From positions 555,446 through 619,445 of the forward strand of contig JAJJXM010000034.1 in assembly GCA_024516155.1 (NCBI GenBank): a stretch of DNA of 64,000 bases, given 5' to 3'. Positions 34,439-46,570 of the stretch are shown piece by piece. The translations under genes were made by a program, and so were the position numbers. The notes under the pieces were generated by a model. The model was not told the DNA's origin, ran no database searches, and saw only the letters and a list, made by a program, of their open reading frames with translations. This DNA comes from Pyronema omphalodes. Its lineage: Eukaryota > Ascomycota > Pezizomycetes > Pezizales > Pyronemataceae. How positions within the stretch are numbered: the stretch's first letter is position 1; every line of letters begins with the position of its first letter.

Positions 34439-37400
34439 CAGCCCCTGCCCCGTCTTTCCTTCCATCTCAGGAAATCGTTTATGTATCCGCTAGTTCTTTG
34501 TCAAGTAAACAAGAAAACGAATTGGATGGGAATCATTTGGTCGTGCCATGTACACTAACTGAACACAATACCAATATCGATACTCATGCTCTCGTAGACT
34601 GCGGATGCACAGGAATTTCCTTCATGAACAAAGACTTCGCACACCAACACAACTTTCCCCGTTATCAATTGAAAAACCCCAAAATGGTAGAAGTAATTGA
34701 TGGTCGACCTATTTCATCAGGAGACATCACCGAATACGTTGAAGTCGGATGTACAATAGGAGACCATCATGAATTACTAACTGCCTACGTTACTCGGCTT
34801 GGTCATTATCCCCTCGGTTTAGGAATCCCATGGCTTCGTAAACACGATGTTACAATAAACTTCGCCGACAACGATATCAAATTCTCATCACCGAACGGCC
34901 TCCCCCACCGAACCACGTTAACACCCACACCTGTTAAGGGTATTGCTCCGAAACAACAGAATAAGATCTGTGCTATTTCAGCTACGACGTTTCGACGGAT
35001 CGTAAACAATGCCAATAACCGTTACGGAAAAGTCGAACAATTCTCCTTATCGTTGAATGAAATCACCACAGCTCTTCAACCAGAGAAGGAGGAACCGGAT
35101 CTTAAGACTATTGTACCACCCGAATATCACCTGTACTTGGGAATCTTCGAAAAAGTCAATGCCGATAAGTTACCGCCCCATCGACCGTCTGATCACAATG
35201 TATCACTCGTCGATGGTTTTCAGCCTCCCTTCGGTCCCCTTTACTCCCTATCACATCCAGAGTTGGAGGAATTGAAACGTTGGTTAGATGAAAACCTCAC
35301 CAAAGGTTTCATCCGTCCCTCTTCATCCCCAGCGGCTGCTCCCATTCTTTTCGTAAAGAAAGGCGATGGTTCATTGCGTTTGGTGGTCGATTATCGTGGA
35401 ATCAACGCCGGAACGATCAAGAATCGCTACCCTCTTCCCCTGATGCAGGACACCTTAATGAACCTTTCAAGAGCTAAGTGGTTCACTAAGCTCGACATTA
35501 GGGGAGCGTACAATTTAATACGTATGGCAAATGGGGAAGAATGGAAAACCGCTTTTCGTACCCGGTACAGATTATTCAAATCATTGGTTATGCCCTTTGG
35601 GCTTACCAATGCCCCTGCAACGTTTCAGAATTTCATTAACGACGTATTGGCACCGTACCTTGATCGATTCTGTACTGCCTATTTGGATGACACCCTGATC
35701 TATTCGGATAATCTCGAAGAACATAAACAACATGTTAAATTGATCCTCGAAGCATTCGAAAAAGCAGGGTTACATCTGAAACCAGAGAAATGCGAGTTCC
35801 ATCAGAAGGAAGTAAAGTTCTTAGGACTCATCATTAGTACAGAAGGAATAAAGATGGACCCTGAGAAGATTACTGCAGTTCGAGATTGGGAATCTCCCCG
35901 GAACCTCAAAGATGTTAGAGCGTTTTTGGGTTTTGCAAATTTCTATCGACGTTTCGTTAAGAACTATTCAAAAATAGTCCAACCTCTCACGTTACTCACA
36001 CGGAAAGGAGTTCCTGTCGTCTGGTCGGAACCCCAGCAACAGGCCTTGGAGGAATTGAAATCGACATTTACATCCGCCCCCGTTCTGGCTCGTTTCGACC
36101 CAGACCGGAATGTGATTGTCGAAACTGATGCTTCCGATTATGTCTCTGCCAGAGTACTTTCTCAGTATGATGACGAAGGAATCTTACATCCTATTGCTTA
36201 CTTCTCAAAGAAACATTCCCCCGCCGAATGTAATTATGAGATATACGATAAAGAACTCATGGCTATTGTCCGGGCTTTCAAAGAATGGCGTCCCGAATTA
36301 CAATCTGTTATTAACCCCATTCGAGTACTGTCAGATCATAAGAATCTGGAATATTTTACTTCGACAAAGCTCTTGAACCGCCGTCAAGCCCGTTGGTCCC
36401 AGTTCTTGTCTCAGTTTAATTTTAAGATTGTTTACTGCCCCGGTACCGCAGGCGGTAAACCAGACGCACTGACTCGTCGATCCGGAGATCTGCCTAAAGA
36501 GGGGGATGAACGCTCCCTAGAGAACCACACAACGATCATTAAGCCAGAGAATATCCTTCACGTTGCGGCTGTTACCCCCAGTAATCAACAAACAATAACG
36601 AATTCGCAACAAACCGTAATACCGGACCCACAACAAACAAACCCCACCTTATCCCAGCTCGTCACGGAAGCCTACGAGAAAGACACATTCCCTACTAAGG
36701 TTATTGAAATGCTAAACAATAACACTCGTTATTGTAAAGACATTACATTAGCTGAATGTACAGTAAACAAAAACCGTTTACTCTACCGGGGATGTTTATG
36801 GGTCCCGAATTACAAACCTCTACGACTACATCTAATGCAACAACACCACGACTCTCCTCCGGCTGGACACCCAGGTAGATCTAAAACATTAGAATACCTC
36901 TCAAGAGCCTATACGTGGCCCCAGATGAGGACAGACGTGGAAAGATATATTCGAAATTGTCATACCTGCCAACGCTCGAAACCTACCAGACATGCCCCGT
37001 TTGGTATCCTACGCCCACTACCTATCCCAGAAAGACCCTGGCAGGACATATCAATGGACCTCGTAACAGGATTACCATGGTCCAAGCGGTGTGATGCAAT
37101 TTGGGTAGTTGTGGACAGATTAACCAAAGAACGACATCTCATGGCCTGTCGAACGGATATCGACGCAAAGGAATTATCGTCTTTGTTTATTACCCACATC
37201 TTTCGATTGCATGGACTCCCCCTTACCATTATCTCTGATCGAGGACCCCAATTCGCTGCTTTGTTTTGGAAGAATCTCTGTCGACGTTTGGGAATCGAGC
37301 CTCGATTATCTACGGCATTCCATCCACAAACGGACGGTCAAACAGAACGAATGAACACTATTATGGAACAATACCTCCGAGCCCACGTCAACTACCTTCA

Positions 37401-37672
37401 AGACGATTGGGCTGACTGGTTACCATTAGCAGAGTTCGCTGCGAATAACCAAGCATCCGAGACAACGGGAACTTCCCCGTTCTTTGCTAATAAAGGATTC
37501 GACCCCCGTTGCCAATTCCATTTACTCCCAGCAGCTACGAACGATGTAAACGATCGACGGGCCCTCACAACTTCGAACACCCTCGCCGAATTCCATAACC
37601 ATCTACGAGCTGAAATCAATAGAGCTAATCTACGTTATCAAGAGAATGCCGATAAACATCGACTCCCGTCAC
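34396..37672 (+). CDS. F2 pol (copy B), N-terminal ~1090 codons, split by F3 insertion
   Basis: Open from the shift site to the F3 insertion with no stop. Order: protease ALVDCGCTGISF (~34591); RT with [18 protein letters not shown] and [11 protein letters not shown] (~35680); RNase H with VETDASDYV and IYDKELMAIV (~36240); integrase zinc half (HHDSPPAGHPG...CHTCQR), catalytic D in MDLVTGLP (~37053), SDRGPQF (~37240) and the PQTDGQTERMN segment (~37328). The track of the frame beyond 37672 (to a stop at 37725) is F3 LTR sequence. The frame is otherwise undamaged, so the F3 insertion is the only disabling lesion seen in Pol. Confidence 0.93.
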
Positions 37673-39027
37673 TGTCACACCCTATATTGTGTGAGTATAG
37701 AATAGGTAACATGTATAACATTTAGAGAACATGGCAAACTCGACAGGAGAATGAATAATAAGGTTAGTATTCCCGGGCCGGAACCCCCTGAGGAGCTCCA
37801 GCTAGCCACGTCACGTGATTCGTGACTTTCCGAAAGGACCTCACGAGGATCCCGGCCCGAGGCGTCGCTACCTGTTATTCACTGTCAGTTTGGGAGGATC
37901 ACAGATGGATGGGAACGAGGAACAACTTACCTCATGGGTGTCGACTTACCCATGAGAAAACTACAGACGACGCTGATGGAGACAGAAGACAACGGCGAAG
38001 GGACACCTCCTTATACTTGAGGTCGTGTTCCACCAAGCACGGCTACCAGGGGGCTTGCAAGAGAAGGGAATTCTCAGGACAGTGCAAGGCAGACGAATAG
38101 GATCATCCGAGGTCTGAGTTGGGCCGATAGTCGGCCAAGGATCAAGGCAGAGTCTAGTCAGCCAACAGGAGTGGAGCTCAGGACAAGGGTCAAGATTGCA
38201 TTGGCATGAGACGACGTCCTGCAGCAAGGAACACCACTCAGGGAAACTGTTGGATGGAACTGATATGACGCGACCTGAGGCCAATGACTACCAACTACAA
38301 GATGAGACGGCGTTTGCGTACACACCAGGGTGTGGCTGCGCGCAAGTGCGCGCAGGTGGGCAAATGACATCACACAGGAATGTGACGGGGCAGTGCGCTC
38401 CGGTAAGGCATAGTCTGCCTTATGATGTCAGATTCCTTCACTCGCAATCGAGATTCTCTAGGGAGATCTATGATCAAGACGACTCATAAGATATATGACT
38501 CACATGTCATTATCAGAGGAGTCATTGCATTATGCGCTCAAGTGGAGTAACCCTCCATGAGGCGCTTAACCCCAATACCTGATTGGAAGGTGTGGTAGCA
38601 CGGCAAGGAATGTCAAGGATTAATCTGACACGAGGTCATCATGCAAGTGAGCAATTAATATAATTGCGCATGCAGCATGATGCGAGCCATCAGCAGATTT
38701 GTCAAAGCATTGACTCACGTCTTATCTCCTAAGCTTAGTTTGGAAGTTGGTCCCCTTGGGAAGTCTGGGCGAAATTGTAAACGAAAGTCTATAAAAGACC
38801 CTAAGTCTTCCCACTGTCTCCTCCAGCATCAGCAACTTGATCTCTTGTTACGACGTTACCTATCTACACCAATACCTCAGGACGAGACCCTTAAGTTTAT
38901 TCGGCCTGTGATCGATTAGTTGAACTTCCTAGCTCTTGGGAAAATCTATTAGTTATCTATCTTGCGAACAAAGCGTTAACTGATCGGACAAACCTCTGTA
39001 TTGAAAGCCTCAATACCCAGGTTCACA
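37673..39027 (+). repeat. F3 copy C 5' LTR
   Basis: 1355 bp, TGTCACACCC...GGTTCACA. Contains a CGCGCAAGTGCGCGC palindrome near 38339-38353 and a TCTATAAAAGACC TATA-type element (38789-38801). Confidence 0.93.
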
Positions 39028-39154
39028 CTATAAACTTAAGGCTCAAGCTACTAAGTTTACTTTTCGACACGTATACGGAAGACCCTCTTCTAGGGCAAGA
39101 CGACACCAAAAGATCCTCCTACAAAAAACTACAAACAAAAACATTCAACCAACA

Positions 39155-41344
39155 ATGGCCGCTCGAAGAATCACCGGCACTTCCCGTCACGACGATGGAC
39201 TTGATGCTCCAATGGGCGATACTGTCAGCATCACCCGCCCTCGCTCTTGGGAGGAAGTTACTTCGGTTGGAACTCCTAGAGTCCACCATGGAACTACCCT
39301 CCATCTGGGAGAAGTCCCTGACTGGGTCATTCTGATGATGGAAAGAATGAACGCCAATGAGGAGGATATCAAGAGGTTGGTTGAGGCAGTCGGATCTGGG
39401 GCTGCTATGAATGAAGAGTTACAGCGGATGAAAGGGTTGTATCAGGAAATGGCCCAGGGTATGCAAAAGGCCTATGATACCTTGGCAAAGAAAGGGGACC
39501 TGGACCAGGAGATCAACCTACAAACCGTGACGCGACTCGTTCAGGCCAGCAACGACTTTGCCGGCCAAGTTTGGAGGACAATTGGCAATCTTGCCACAGA
39601 CACAAAGGCTAAAGAAGCAGCCAACCAAGCGGCTGCTGAAAGGCTCAATCACGGCATTCAAACAACGAATGTTATCCTCGAAGCCTTTACCCAAAGACAA
39701 CTCGAAATTAATAAAGAAATTGAGGAATGGGCAGTTGAGAAAAATACACAGGACGCCATTAGGAAGCAGGACGATGAGCAAAGGGATAGGCGAATCGCAG
39801 CTCTGTCTTAGGCTGAAAAGATGCATCAGCAGCGCTTACTGGACTATTATGAACAAAGGGAGGAAGAGAAATTGGAGCTGGTAAACAAGGTTATTGACCT
39901 TGTTATGTCAAAGATCCAGAGGAAGGAGCATTTCGATGCTAAGTCTCTAACCGAGGCTATGCATGAGGAGATGACTCCCAGACCTCCCTCTCTTGGCAGA
40001 GCACCCGAAGTCCCGTTGCCTCCATCAGTAGATTGATCTGTTCAAAATGGCGGCAGAAACGGTGGTAGAGGAAGTAAGCCACCAGGAGGAGGACTTCCAC
40101 CACCTCCACCACCACCATCTGACCCTTCTGACGACGAAGATTCAGATGATGAATACATCAGAAAAGCCTTGGAGAGAAAGCGCCAGGAGCGTAAGGAAAA
40201 GGCAAAACAAAAGAACCCGGAAACAAAGAATGCAACAGAGGCATTCTTAGAATCACTTGTTAATAAATTGCAGCAATCTGGAGTCAACGAGCCGAGGAGA
40301 CCCAAAATGCCGGAAATGAAGGCTCCTCAATATTTTTCTGGAAAGGATAAAAATTTGTTTAGGGCTTGGTGGATGTCGGTTCAAGATTACATCGCAACAT
40401 ACGCCAAGGCCTTCCCGGATGAGGACGATCAGGTTAAATGGGTTGGAAGCTTACTTACGCACAAGGCGTTAAGTTGGCACCAGGAACGGCGAAAGTCCAT
40501 TCAGAGACAAGGACTTAAGGATACATGGCAAGCTTTCTCAAGTTCAATCGAAACCAGATTTGAGGATAAGCGAGAGGCCCAGAAGGACGTTAAAAGGATA
40601 ACAGAGCTCCAATATGAGGGAGATATTGACGACTACATAACTAAATTGGAAGACCTCAACATGCGTGTGGGAGCAATTGGCCCCATGTATCGAAACGTAA
40701 TATGGGAGGCTATGACGCCGGCGATCAAAAAAATGGTATATCAAAGATTTGGGGGAATCTCAACTGACGATGAAGGAATGATTGACGCAGTCAAAGAAGC
40801 TGCCCATGTTGTTGAGAATTTAGATGAAGAACTAAAGGGTCATAAGAAAAAGACTTTGGAAGTGCGGGAGGACCGCCACAAGGATAAAGGAAAGAACAAG
40901 GAGATTGTGCGCCCTAAGGAGGTGCAGCACAAGGACAAATTCAAGGAGAAAAAGGAGAAAAAGAGTTTTTCTGGGAAAAAGGACAAGAAGTCCATCTTTG
41001 CGTCAGGGAGGGAAGCTCTGAACAATGTTCCTCAGAGCGAAATTGATAAGCATAAAAAGGAGAAGGCAGACTGTTGGAGGTGCGGACGATCAGGATATAA
41101 GATGTTTGATTGTTATGCAAAGAAAACAGTTGGAGGAACAGAACTCTCTGGCGAAGGAAAGGTTGCTTCCTCTGGCAAGAGGAAGAGAGACGATGATGAT
41201 GATGGGAATAAAGGGCAGGAGAAGCCCAAAGAAACAAAGAAGACAAAGACCGCAGCAGTGCGGCAGGATGAGGATGAGATAATGGAAGATGCTCAGCCCA
41301 GGATATGGGAGATTGAGCAAAATGATCAGGAGTCGGATTTTTAA
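39155..41344 (+). pseudogene. F3 copy C gag with two in-frame stops
   Basis: One frame of 729 codons: M at 39155, TAG at 39809-39811 and TGA at 40034-40036, final TAA at 41342-41344. Charged, coiled-coil-like N-terminus; proline-rich GGGLPPPPPPPSDPSDDE stretch (~40085); retrotransposon-gag domain (PQYFSGKDKNLFRAWWMSVQ; QVKWVGSLLTHKALSWHQER; ETRFEDKREAQKDVKRITEL); lysine-rich region; knuckle CWRCGRSGYKMFDC (~41074, Tyr in place of the usual His of the CCHC, while copy D keeps His). The homologous span of copy D is open, so the stops are lesions of copy C. Confidence 0.88.
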
Positions 41345-41346
41345 TG
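41338..41346 (+). promoter_or_regulatory. F3 gag-pol junction: T5 run, stop TAA and overlapping ATG
   Basis: GAT TTT TAA ends gag, and TAATG overlaps stop and a pol-frame ATG. Copy D has the same T5 run and stop (TTTTTAG, complement of 62212-62218) but no ATG, while the pol frame just after it is still similar (SSR-x-ASPEE). This favours a -1 slip on TTT at the stop over re-initiation. Confidence 0.55.
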
Positions 41347-44300
41347 TCCTCTAGGGTTGCGTCACCTGAGGAGGAAGAATGTACATCTGACGCAGGAAAT
41401 ATTATATGTTGTGGAACAAAAAGAAGATCAACAGACAACTTGGGGTCGATCAAGACAAAAAATCGACGAACCGACAATGGAACCTCTTCCAAGGGAATAA
41501 CAAAGGAAGCCTTGGTTCCACCTTATCACGGAAAAAGGCCAATAATCAACATGGTGTTGAATTGGTCAAAGAACAAATTTCGGACGGTGCGAGTCCTACT
41601 TGATACAGGCTCCACCTCAGCTTTACTGGACAAAGGTTTTGTCCAAACTTACAAAATTCCCACTGTGAAGAGAGACCAGCCTCTCCAAATACGCAACTTC
41701 AATAATGAGGTAGTTGCTGGAGCTGGAGAATTCTTTACAGTTCCTTTTATGCTGCAGCACAAACAGCACTTTGCAGCAGAATCCTTCGAAGTCGCCCCTC
41801 TTGACAGCGACTGCGACGTCATCTTACCTTACTGGTGGATGGCAAAACATCAACCTTGCAACATGTGGGGAGACAGCAATAACATCTCCTTCACAACACC
41901 ACGTTGCACTGAAAATTGTACTAAGGCTCAGGCCAGTACATTTTCTCTCAAGGTCGACCACCGAGTACTCGACCATCCTGAGGCCTCAGTAATAGGCCAT
42001 ATTTCAGCTGTTGCCACTAAGGAGGAATTATCAGAGGCACTTCAACAAGTCCCTGAGAAATTCCGTAAGTGGATCAACATCATGACCAAGGAAGCAGCAG
42101 ACAAGCTTCCAGAACACAAGCCTTACGACCACGCCATAGACTTGAAGGAAGGAGAGACTCCTCCTTGGGGACCAGTCTATGCGCTTAATGAAGTTGAGCT
42201 GGAAACTCTGAGAGAATGGCTAAAAGAGATGCTAAGGACAGGCAAGATTCCACCATCTAAATCTCCTGCCGCAGCACCAATTCTCTTTGTGCCAAAACCC
42301 CATGGGCGAGGTTTACGGCTTTGTGTGGATTACAGGGGGATCAATAAAATAACAATAGCAAATCGCTACCCCCTCCCTCTTATGTCTGAATTACAAGACA
42401 GAGTAAGAGGAGCTAGGTTCTTCACGAAAATGGATTTGAAGAACGGTTATCATTTAATAAGGATTAAAGAAGGAGATGAGTGGAAAACTGCTTTTAGATG
42501 CAGGTATGGGCTATACGAATTTTTGGTAATGCCTTTTGGCTTAAGCAATGCACCGGCAACGTTCCAAGATATGATGAATCATATCTTTAGAGATATGTTG
42601 GACCAGGGAGTGATTGCTTATATTGATGATGTTCTAATTTACGCTGAGACGGAGGAGGAACATGATAAATTGGTAAAGGAAGTCTTGAAAAGACTGGAAG
42701 AAAATGGGCTGGTGATATCTCCGGAAAAATGTGTTTGGGGGACAAACAAAGTGGAATTTTTGGGGTATATTATAAGCGAAAAGGGAATTGAGATGGCGAA
42801 GGATAAAGTGGAAACCGTCCTGGTTTGGGAACCTCCTAAATCCTTGAAAGAGACACAAGGCTTTCTTGGATTTGCAAACTTCTATCGCCGATTCATAAAG
42901 GACTTCTCAAGAATTTGTCGTCCTCTTACTGAATCAACCAAGGGCGATCCGAAGAAGTGGGAATGGACTGTTGCCATGGAATTGGCATTTGACGAGTTAA
43001 AGCAGAGGTTCACAAAGGCGCCAATATTGGGTCATTTTGATCCTAAAAGGGTTTGCATTGTTGAAACTGATGCCTCTGACTTTGCCTTAGGCGCAGTTCT
43101 TTCTCAGAAAGGAGAGGACGGAAACCTGCATCCCATTGCTTTCCATTCTAGGAAATTCACTCCAGCTGAGATCAATTACGAAATCCATGATAAAGAGCTT
43201 TTGGCTATTGTGGATTGGTTTAAGATATGGAGAAGATACCTAGAAGGAGCAATGCATACAGTTCAAGTGTTCAGCGACCATCAGAATTTAGAATACTTCA
43301 CCACAACTAAAGTACTCAATCGTCGCCAGGCAAGGTGGGCTCAAGAACTTGCTGGCATTGACTTTAAAATTTCTTACAGACCTGGAAATAAGAATGGGAA
43401 GCCAGATGCTTTGTCAAGGCGTCCGGAGTTCCGCCCTGAAAAAGGGGGAGGTGAGGATCAGCCGATTACGACTATCCTTCACAAAGAACATTTTGCTTCA
43501 ATCTCAGCAATAAGTAGTGGAGGCGAAGGAACATCATTTATTGTTTCTTCAGCACGGCTCAATTCTATTCCTTCTGTTAAATGGTCTGCAGAATTTTTAA
43601 AGATGGTTAAAGAGGCTGGAGAACTTGACGAAAATTATAAAAAAGCAGCAAACAAAATAAAGGATCCACTAACGATAGAAGATGGCATAATCTATCGGAA
43701 AGAGAAGTTATGGGTACCAAAGGAGCTAGTCAACATGGTCCTGGAATCAGAGCACGACTCAAAAATTGCAGGACACTTTGGTCAGGATAAGACCATTGAA
43801 TTAATAAGAAGAAATTTTTGGTGGCCGAAGATGGACGAAAAAATAATTGAATATGTACAGAGCTGTCTGGAATGTCAAAAGGACAAGACGGCTAGGCACC
43901 ACAAATATGGAATGTTGCAACCTTTGGAATTAACTTATGCCCCATGGCAATCTATTGCTATGGATTTTATTACCGACCTTCCGGAATCAAATGGGTGTGA
44001 TCAACTATGGGTTATAGTTGATCGATTTACAAAAATGGCACACTTCATTCCTTTACACAAAGACGGCAAGACAACTGCAGACCTTGTCAGGATCTTCGCA
44101 AAGGAAATATGGAAACTACATGGCCTACCCAAGGATATTGTGTCGGACAGAGACTCCAGGTTTACAAGCACCACCTGGAAAGCATTTCTTGGCACCCTAG
44201 GAATTAAACCAAGAATGTCGACAGCCTTCCACCCACAAACAGATGGACAAACGGAACGGCTTAATCAAACAATTGAAGCATACCACCGCTCTTTTGTTAA

Positions 44301-45039
44301 CCATGAAACGGACGACTGGGCTGATCTCTTACCCATGGCTGAGTTCGCATACAACAACTCAGTCACAAGCGCAACTGGACTATCACCCTTTTACGCCAAC
44401 TATGGGTTCTACCCAAATACGAGCAACCCTTCGGCAACTGCTGTGCGCAACCCAGCCAGCAAAGCCTACGCCCACTGGATGCATACGATACACGAAGGAG
44501 CCAAGTCAGCCCTTCAAAAAACACAAGAAAGAATGAAACATTATGCAGACCAGAAACGACAGGAGGCACCAGAATACCAAGTAGGAGACTTGGTTATGTT
44601 AGATGGACGAAACATACGAACTAGACGCCCATCGAGGAAGTTAGACCATAAACTGCATGGTCCCTTCCAAGTCGAAAAAATCATCTCCCCAACAGCAGTT
44701 CGACTTACGCTCCCACGAAAATGGAAGATACACAACGTCTTCCATACTTCCTTACTTGAGCCCTTTAGAGCAGGAACTCGGGCTCCACCTGATACGAACA
44801 AAATTCTACGGGAAGCAGACGACGTTGAGGGAAGCGAGGAATATGATATCGATGAAACAATGAGCAGCTACAAATCTGGAAATCGAATCTTATACCTCGT
44901 TAAATGGTTAGGTTGGCCTAATAAAAAAGACTGGACAGCAGAACCTTTCGACAACTTTTCAGTAGGAGGTCAGGAGAAGTTACGAGATTTTCATCTCAAG
45001 TATCCTGATTCTCCGAGGGACTACCGACTCAAGGATTAA
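41344..45039 (+). CDS. F3 pol (copy C), intact 1231 residues
   Basis: Aspartic protease LLDTGSTSALL (residues 85-95); RT with LRLCVDYRGINKI and AYIDDVLIY; RNase H with VETDASDFALGAVLSQ and [10 protein letters not shown]; integrase zinc half HDSKIAGHFG...CLECQK, then AMDFITDLP, VSDRDSRF and PQTDGQTERLNQTIEAY (the catalytic D, D, E region); C-terminal chromodomain EEYDIDETMSS...LYLVKWLGWPNKKDWTAEP. No stop or shift. Expressed as Gag-Pol in this family, with the junction at 41338-41346. Pol looks competent although the linked gag has stops, so the copy would need Gag in trans. Confidence 0.95.
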   Translation: MSSRVASPEEEECTSDAGNIICCGTKRRSTDNLGSIKTKNRRTDNGTSSKGITKEALVPPYHGKRPIINMVLNWSKNKFRTVRVLLDTGSTSALLDKGFVQTYKIPTVKRDQPLQIRNFNNEVVAGAGEFFTVPFMLQHKQHFAAESFEVAPLDSDCDVILPYWWMAKHQPCNMWGDSNNISFTTPRCTENCTKAQASTFSLKVDHRVLDHPEASVIGHISAVATKEELSEALQQVPEKFRKWINIMTKEAADKLPEHKPYDHAIDLKEGETPPWGPVYALNEVELETLREWLKEMLRTGKIPPSKSPAAAPILFVPKPHGRGLRLCVDYRGINKITIANRYPLPLMSELQDRVRGARFFTKMDLKNGYHLIRIKEGDEWKTAFRCRYGLYEFLVMPFGLSNAPATFQDMMNHIFRDMLDQGVIAYIDDVLIYAETEEEHDKLVKEVLKRLEENGLVISPEKCVWGTNKVEFLGYIISEKGIEMAKDKVETVLVWEPPKSLKETQGFLGFANFYRRFIKDFSRICRPLTESTKGDPKKWEWTVAMELAFDELKQRFTKAPILGHFDPKRVCIVETDASDFALGAVLSQKGEDGNLHPIAFHSRKFTPAEINYEIHDKELLAIVDWFKIWRRYLEGAMHTVQVFSDHQNLEYFTTTKVLNRRQARWAQELAGIDFKISYRPGNKNGKPDALSRRPEFRPEKGGGEDQPITTILHKEHFASISAISSGGEGTSFIVSSARLNSIPSVKWSAEFLKMVKEAGELDENYKKAANKIKDPLTIEDGIIYRKEKLWVPKELVNMVLESEHDSKIAGHFGQDKTIELIRRNFWWPKMDEKIIEYVQSCLECQKDKTARHHKYGMLQPLELTYAPWQSIAMDFITDLPESNGCDQLWVIVDRFTKMAHFIPLHKDGKTTADLVRIFAKEIWKLHGLPKDIVSDRDSRFTSTTWKAFLGTLGIKPRMSTAFHPQTDGQTERLNQTIEAYHRSFVNHETDDWADLLPMAEFAYNNSVTSATGLSPFYANYGFYPNTSNPSATAVRNPASKAYAHWMHTIHEGAKSALQKTQERMKHYADQKRQEAPEYQVGDLVMLDGRNIRTRRPSRKLDHKLHGPFQVEKIISPTAVRLTLPRKWKIHNVFHTSLLEPFRAGTRAPPDTNKILREADDVEGSEEYDIDETMSSYKSGNRILYLVKWLGWPNKKDWTAEPFDNFSVGGQEKLRDFHLKYPDSPRDYRLKD

Positions 45040-45192
45040 GGCTTAATGTTTTTCCCCACGAGGTTTTCATTAGGTCGAGTTGGTAGTAGGATGTAGGGGC
45101 TGGAGGACTACATCCATATATGATCACTAAGTCACTTGGCTGCGGCGAGGTGCGATCACGGAATGATAAGCTACTTGCTTCGGGACGAAGCT

Positions 45193-45210
45193 TGAACAGG
45201 GGGGAGGTGG
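45193..45210 (+). other. F3 polypurine tract
   Basis: Purine-rich GAACAGGGGGGAGGTGG immediately before the 3' LTR start at 45211, the expected plus-strand primer site. Equivalent tracts precede the F2 3' LTR (about 47044-47056, AAGAAGGGGGATC) and the F1 3' LTR (about 55016-55023). Confidence 0.7.
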
Positions 45211-46565
45211 TGTCACACCCTATATTGTGTGAGTATAGAATAGGTAACATGTATAACATTTAGAGAACATGGCAAACTCGACAGGAGAATGAATAATAAG
45301 GTTAGTATTCCCGGGCCGGAACCCCCTGAGGAGCTCCAGCTAGCCACGTCACGTGATTCGTGACTTTCCGAAAGGGCCTCACGAGGATCCCGGCCCGAGG
45401 CGTCGCTACCTGTTATTCACTGTCAGTTTGGGAGGATCACAGATGGATGGGAACGAGGAACAACTTACCTCATGGGTGTCGACTTACCCATGAGAAAACT
45501 ACAGACGACGCTGATGGAGACAGAAGACAACGGCGAAGGGACACCTCCTTATACTTGAGGTCGTGTTCCACCAAGCACGGCTACCAGGGGGCTTGCAAGA
45601 GAAGGGAATTCTCAGGACAGTGCAAGGCAGACGAATAGGATCATCCGAGGTCTGAGTTGGGCGGATAGTCGGCCAAGGATCAAGGCAGAGTCTAGTCAGC
45701 CAACAGGAGTGGAGCTCAGGACAAGGGTCAAGATTGCATTGGCATGAGACGACGTCCTGCAGCAAGCAACACCACTCAGGGAAACTGTTGGATGGAACTG
45801 ATATGACGCGACCTTAGGCCAATGACTACCAACTACAAGATGAGACGGCGTTTGCGTACACACCAGGGTGTGGCTGCGCGCAAGTGCGCGCAGGTGGGCA
45901 AATGACATCACACAGGAATGTGACGGGGCAGTGCGCTCCGGTAAGGCATAGTCTGCCTTATGATGTCAGATTCCTTCACTCGCAATCGAGATTCTCTAGG
46001 GAGATCTATGATCAAGACGACTCATAAGATATATGACTCACATGTCATTATCAGAGGAGTCATTGCATTATGCGATCAAGTGGAGTAACCCTCCATGAGG
46101 CGCTTAACCCCAATACCTGATTGGAAGGTGTGGTAGCACGGCAAGGAATGTCAAGGATTAATCTGACACGAGGTCATCATGCAAGTGAGCAATTAATATA
46201 ATTGCGCATGCAGCATGATGCGAGCCATCAGCAGATTTGTCAAAGCATTGACTCACGTCTTATCTCCTAAGCTTAGTTTGGAAGTTGGTCCCCTTGGGAA
46301 GTCTGGGCGAAATTGTAGACGAAAGTCTATAAAAGACCCTAAGTCTTCCCACCGTCTCCTCCAGCATCAGCAACTTGATCTCTTGTTACGACGTTACCTA
46401 TCTACACCAATACCTCAGGACGAGACCCTTAAGTTTATTCGGCCTGTGATCGATTAGTTGAACTTCCTAGCTCTTGGGAAAATCTATTAGTTATCTATCT
46501 TGCGAACGAAGCGTTAACTGATCGGACAAACCTCTGTATTGAAAGCCTCAATACCCAGGTTCACA
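45211..46565 (+). repeat. F3 copy C 3' LTR
   Basis: 1355 bp, eight mismatches to the 5' LTR, followed by the GTCAC target duplication at 46566-46570. Confidence 0.95.
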
Positions 46566-46570
46566 GTCAC

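Larger units (their letters stand above)
37673..46565 (+). mobile_element. Ty3/gypsy chromovirus F3 copy C, full length and young
   Basis: 8893 bp. LTRs 37673-39027 and 45211-46565, each 1355 bp, differing at eight positions (four transitions, four transversions, ~0.6%). Perfect 5-bp target duplication GTCAC (37668-37672 and 46566-46570). Gag has two stop codons; pol is open throughout. Confidence 0.96.

Noticed and set aside
37822..38100. 92-codon ORF present in both F3 copy C LTRs
   Set aside because: Lies wholly in the LTR; its presence twice only reflects LTR identity, and the copy D LTR does not keep it open.
41344..41346. ATG overlapping the gag stop as the normal start of F3 pol
   Set aside because: Absent in copy D although the preceding pol-frame codons are conserved; probably a chance feature of copy C.
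40941..41492. 183-codon minus-strand ORF
   Set aside because: Antisense of the F3 gag/pol junction; no recognisable content.
37673..46565. RIP mutation in the F3 copy C LTRs
   Set aside because: The eight LTR differences are four transitions and four transversions, with no C-to-T excess.
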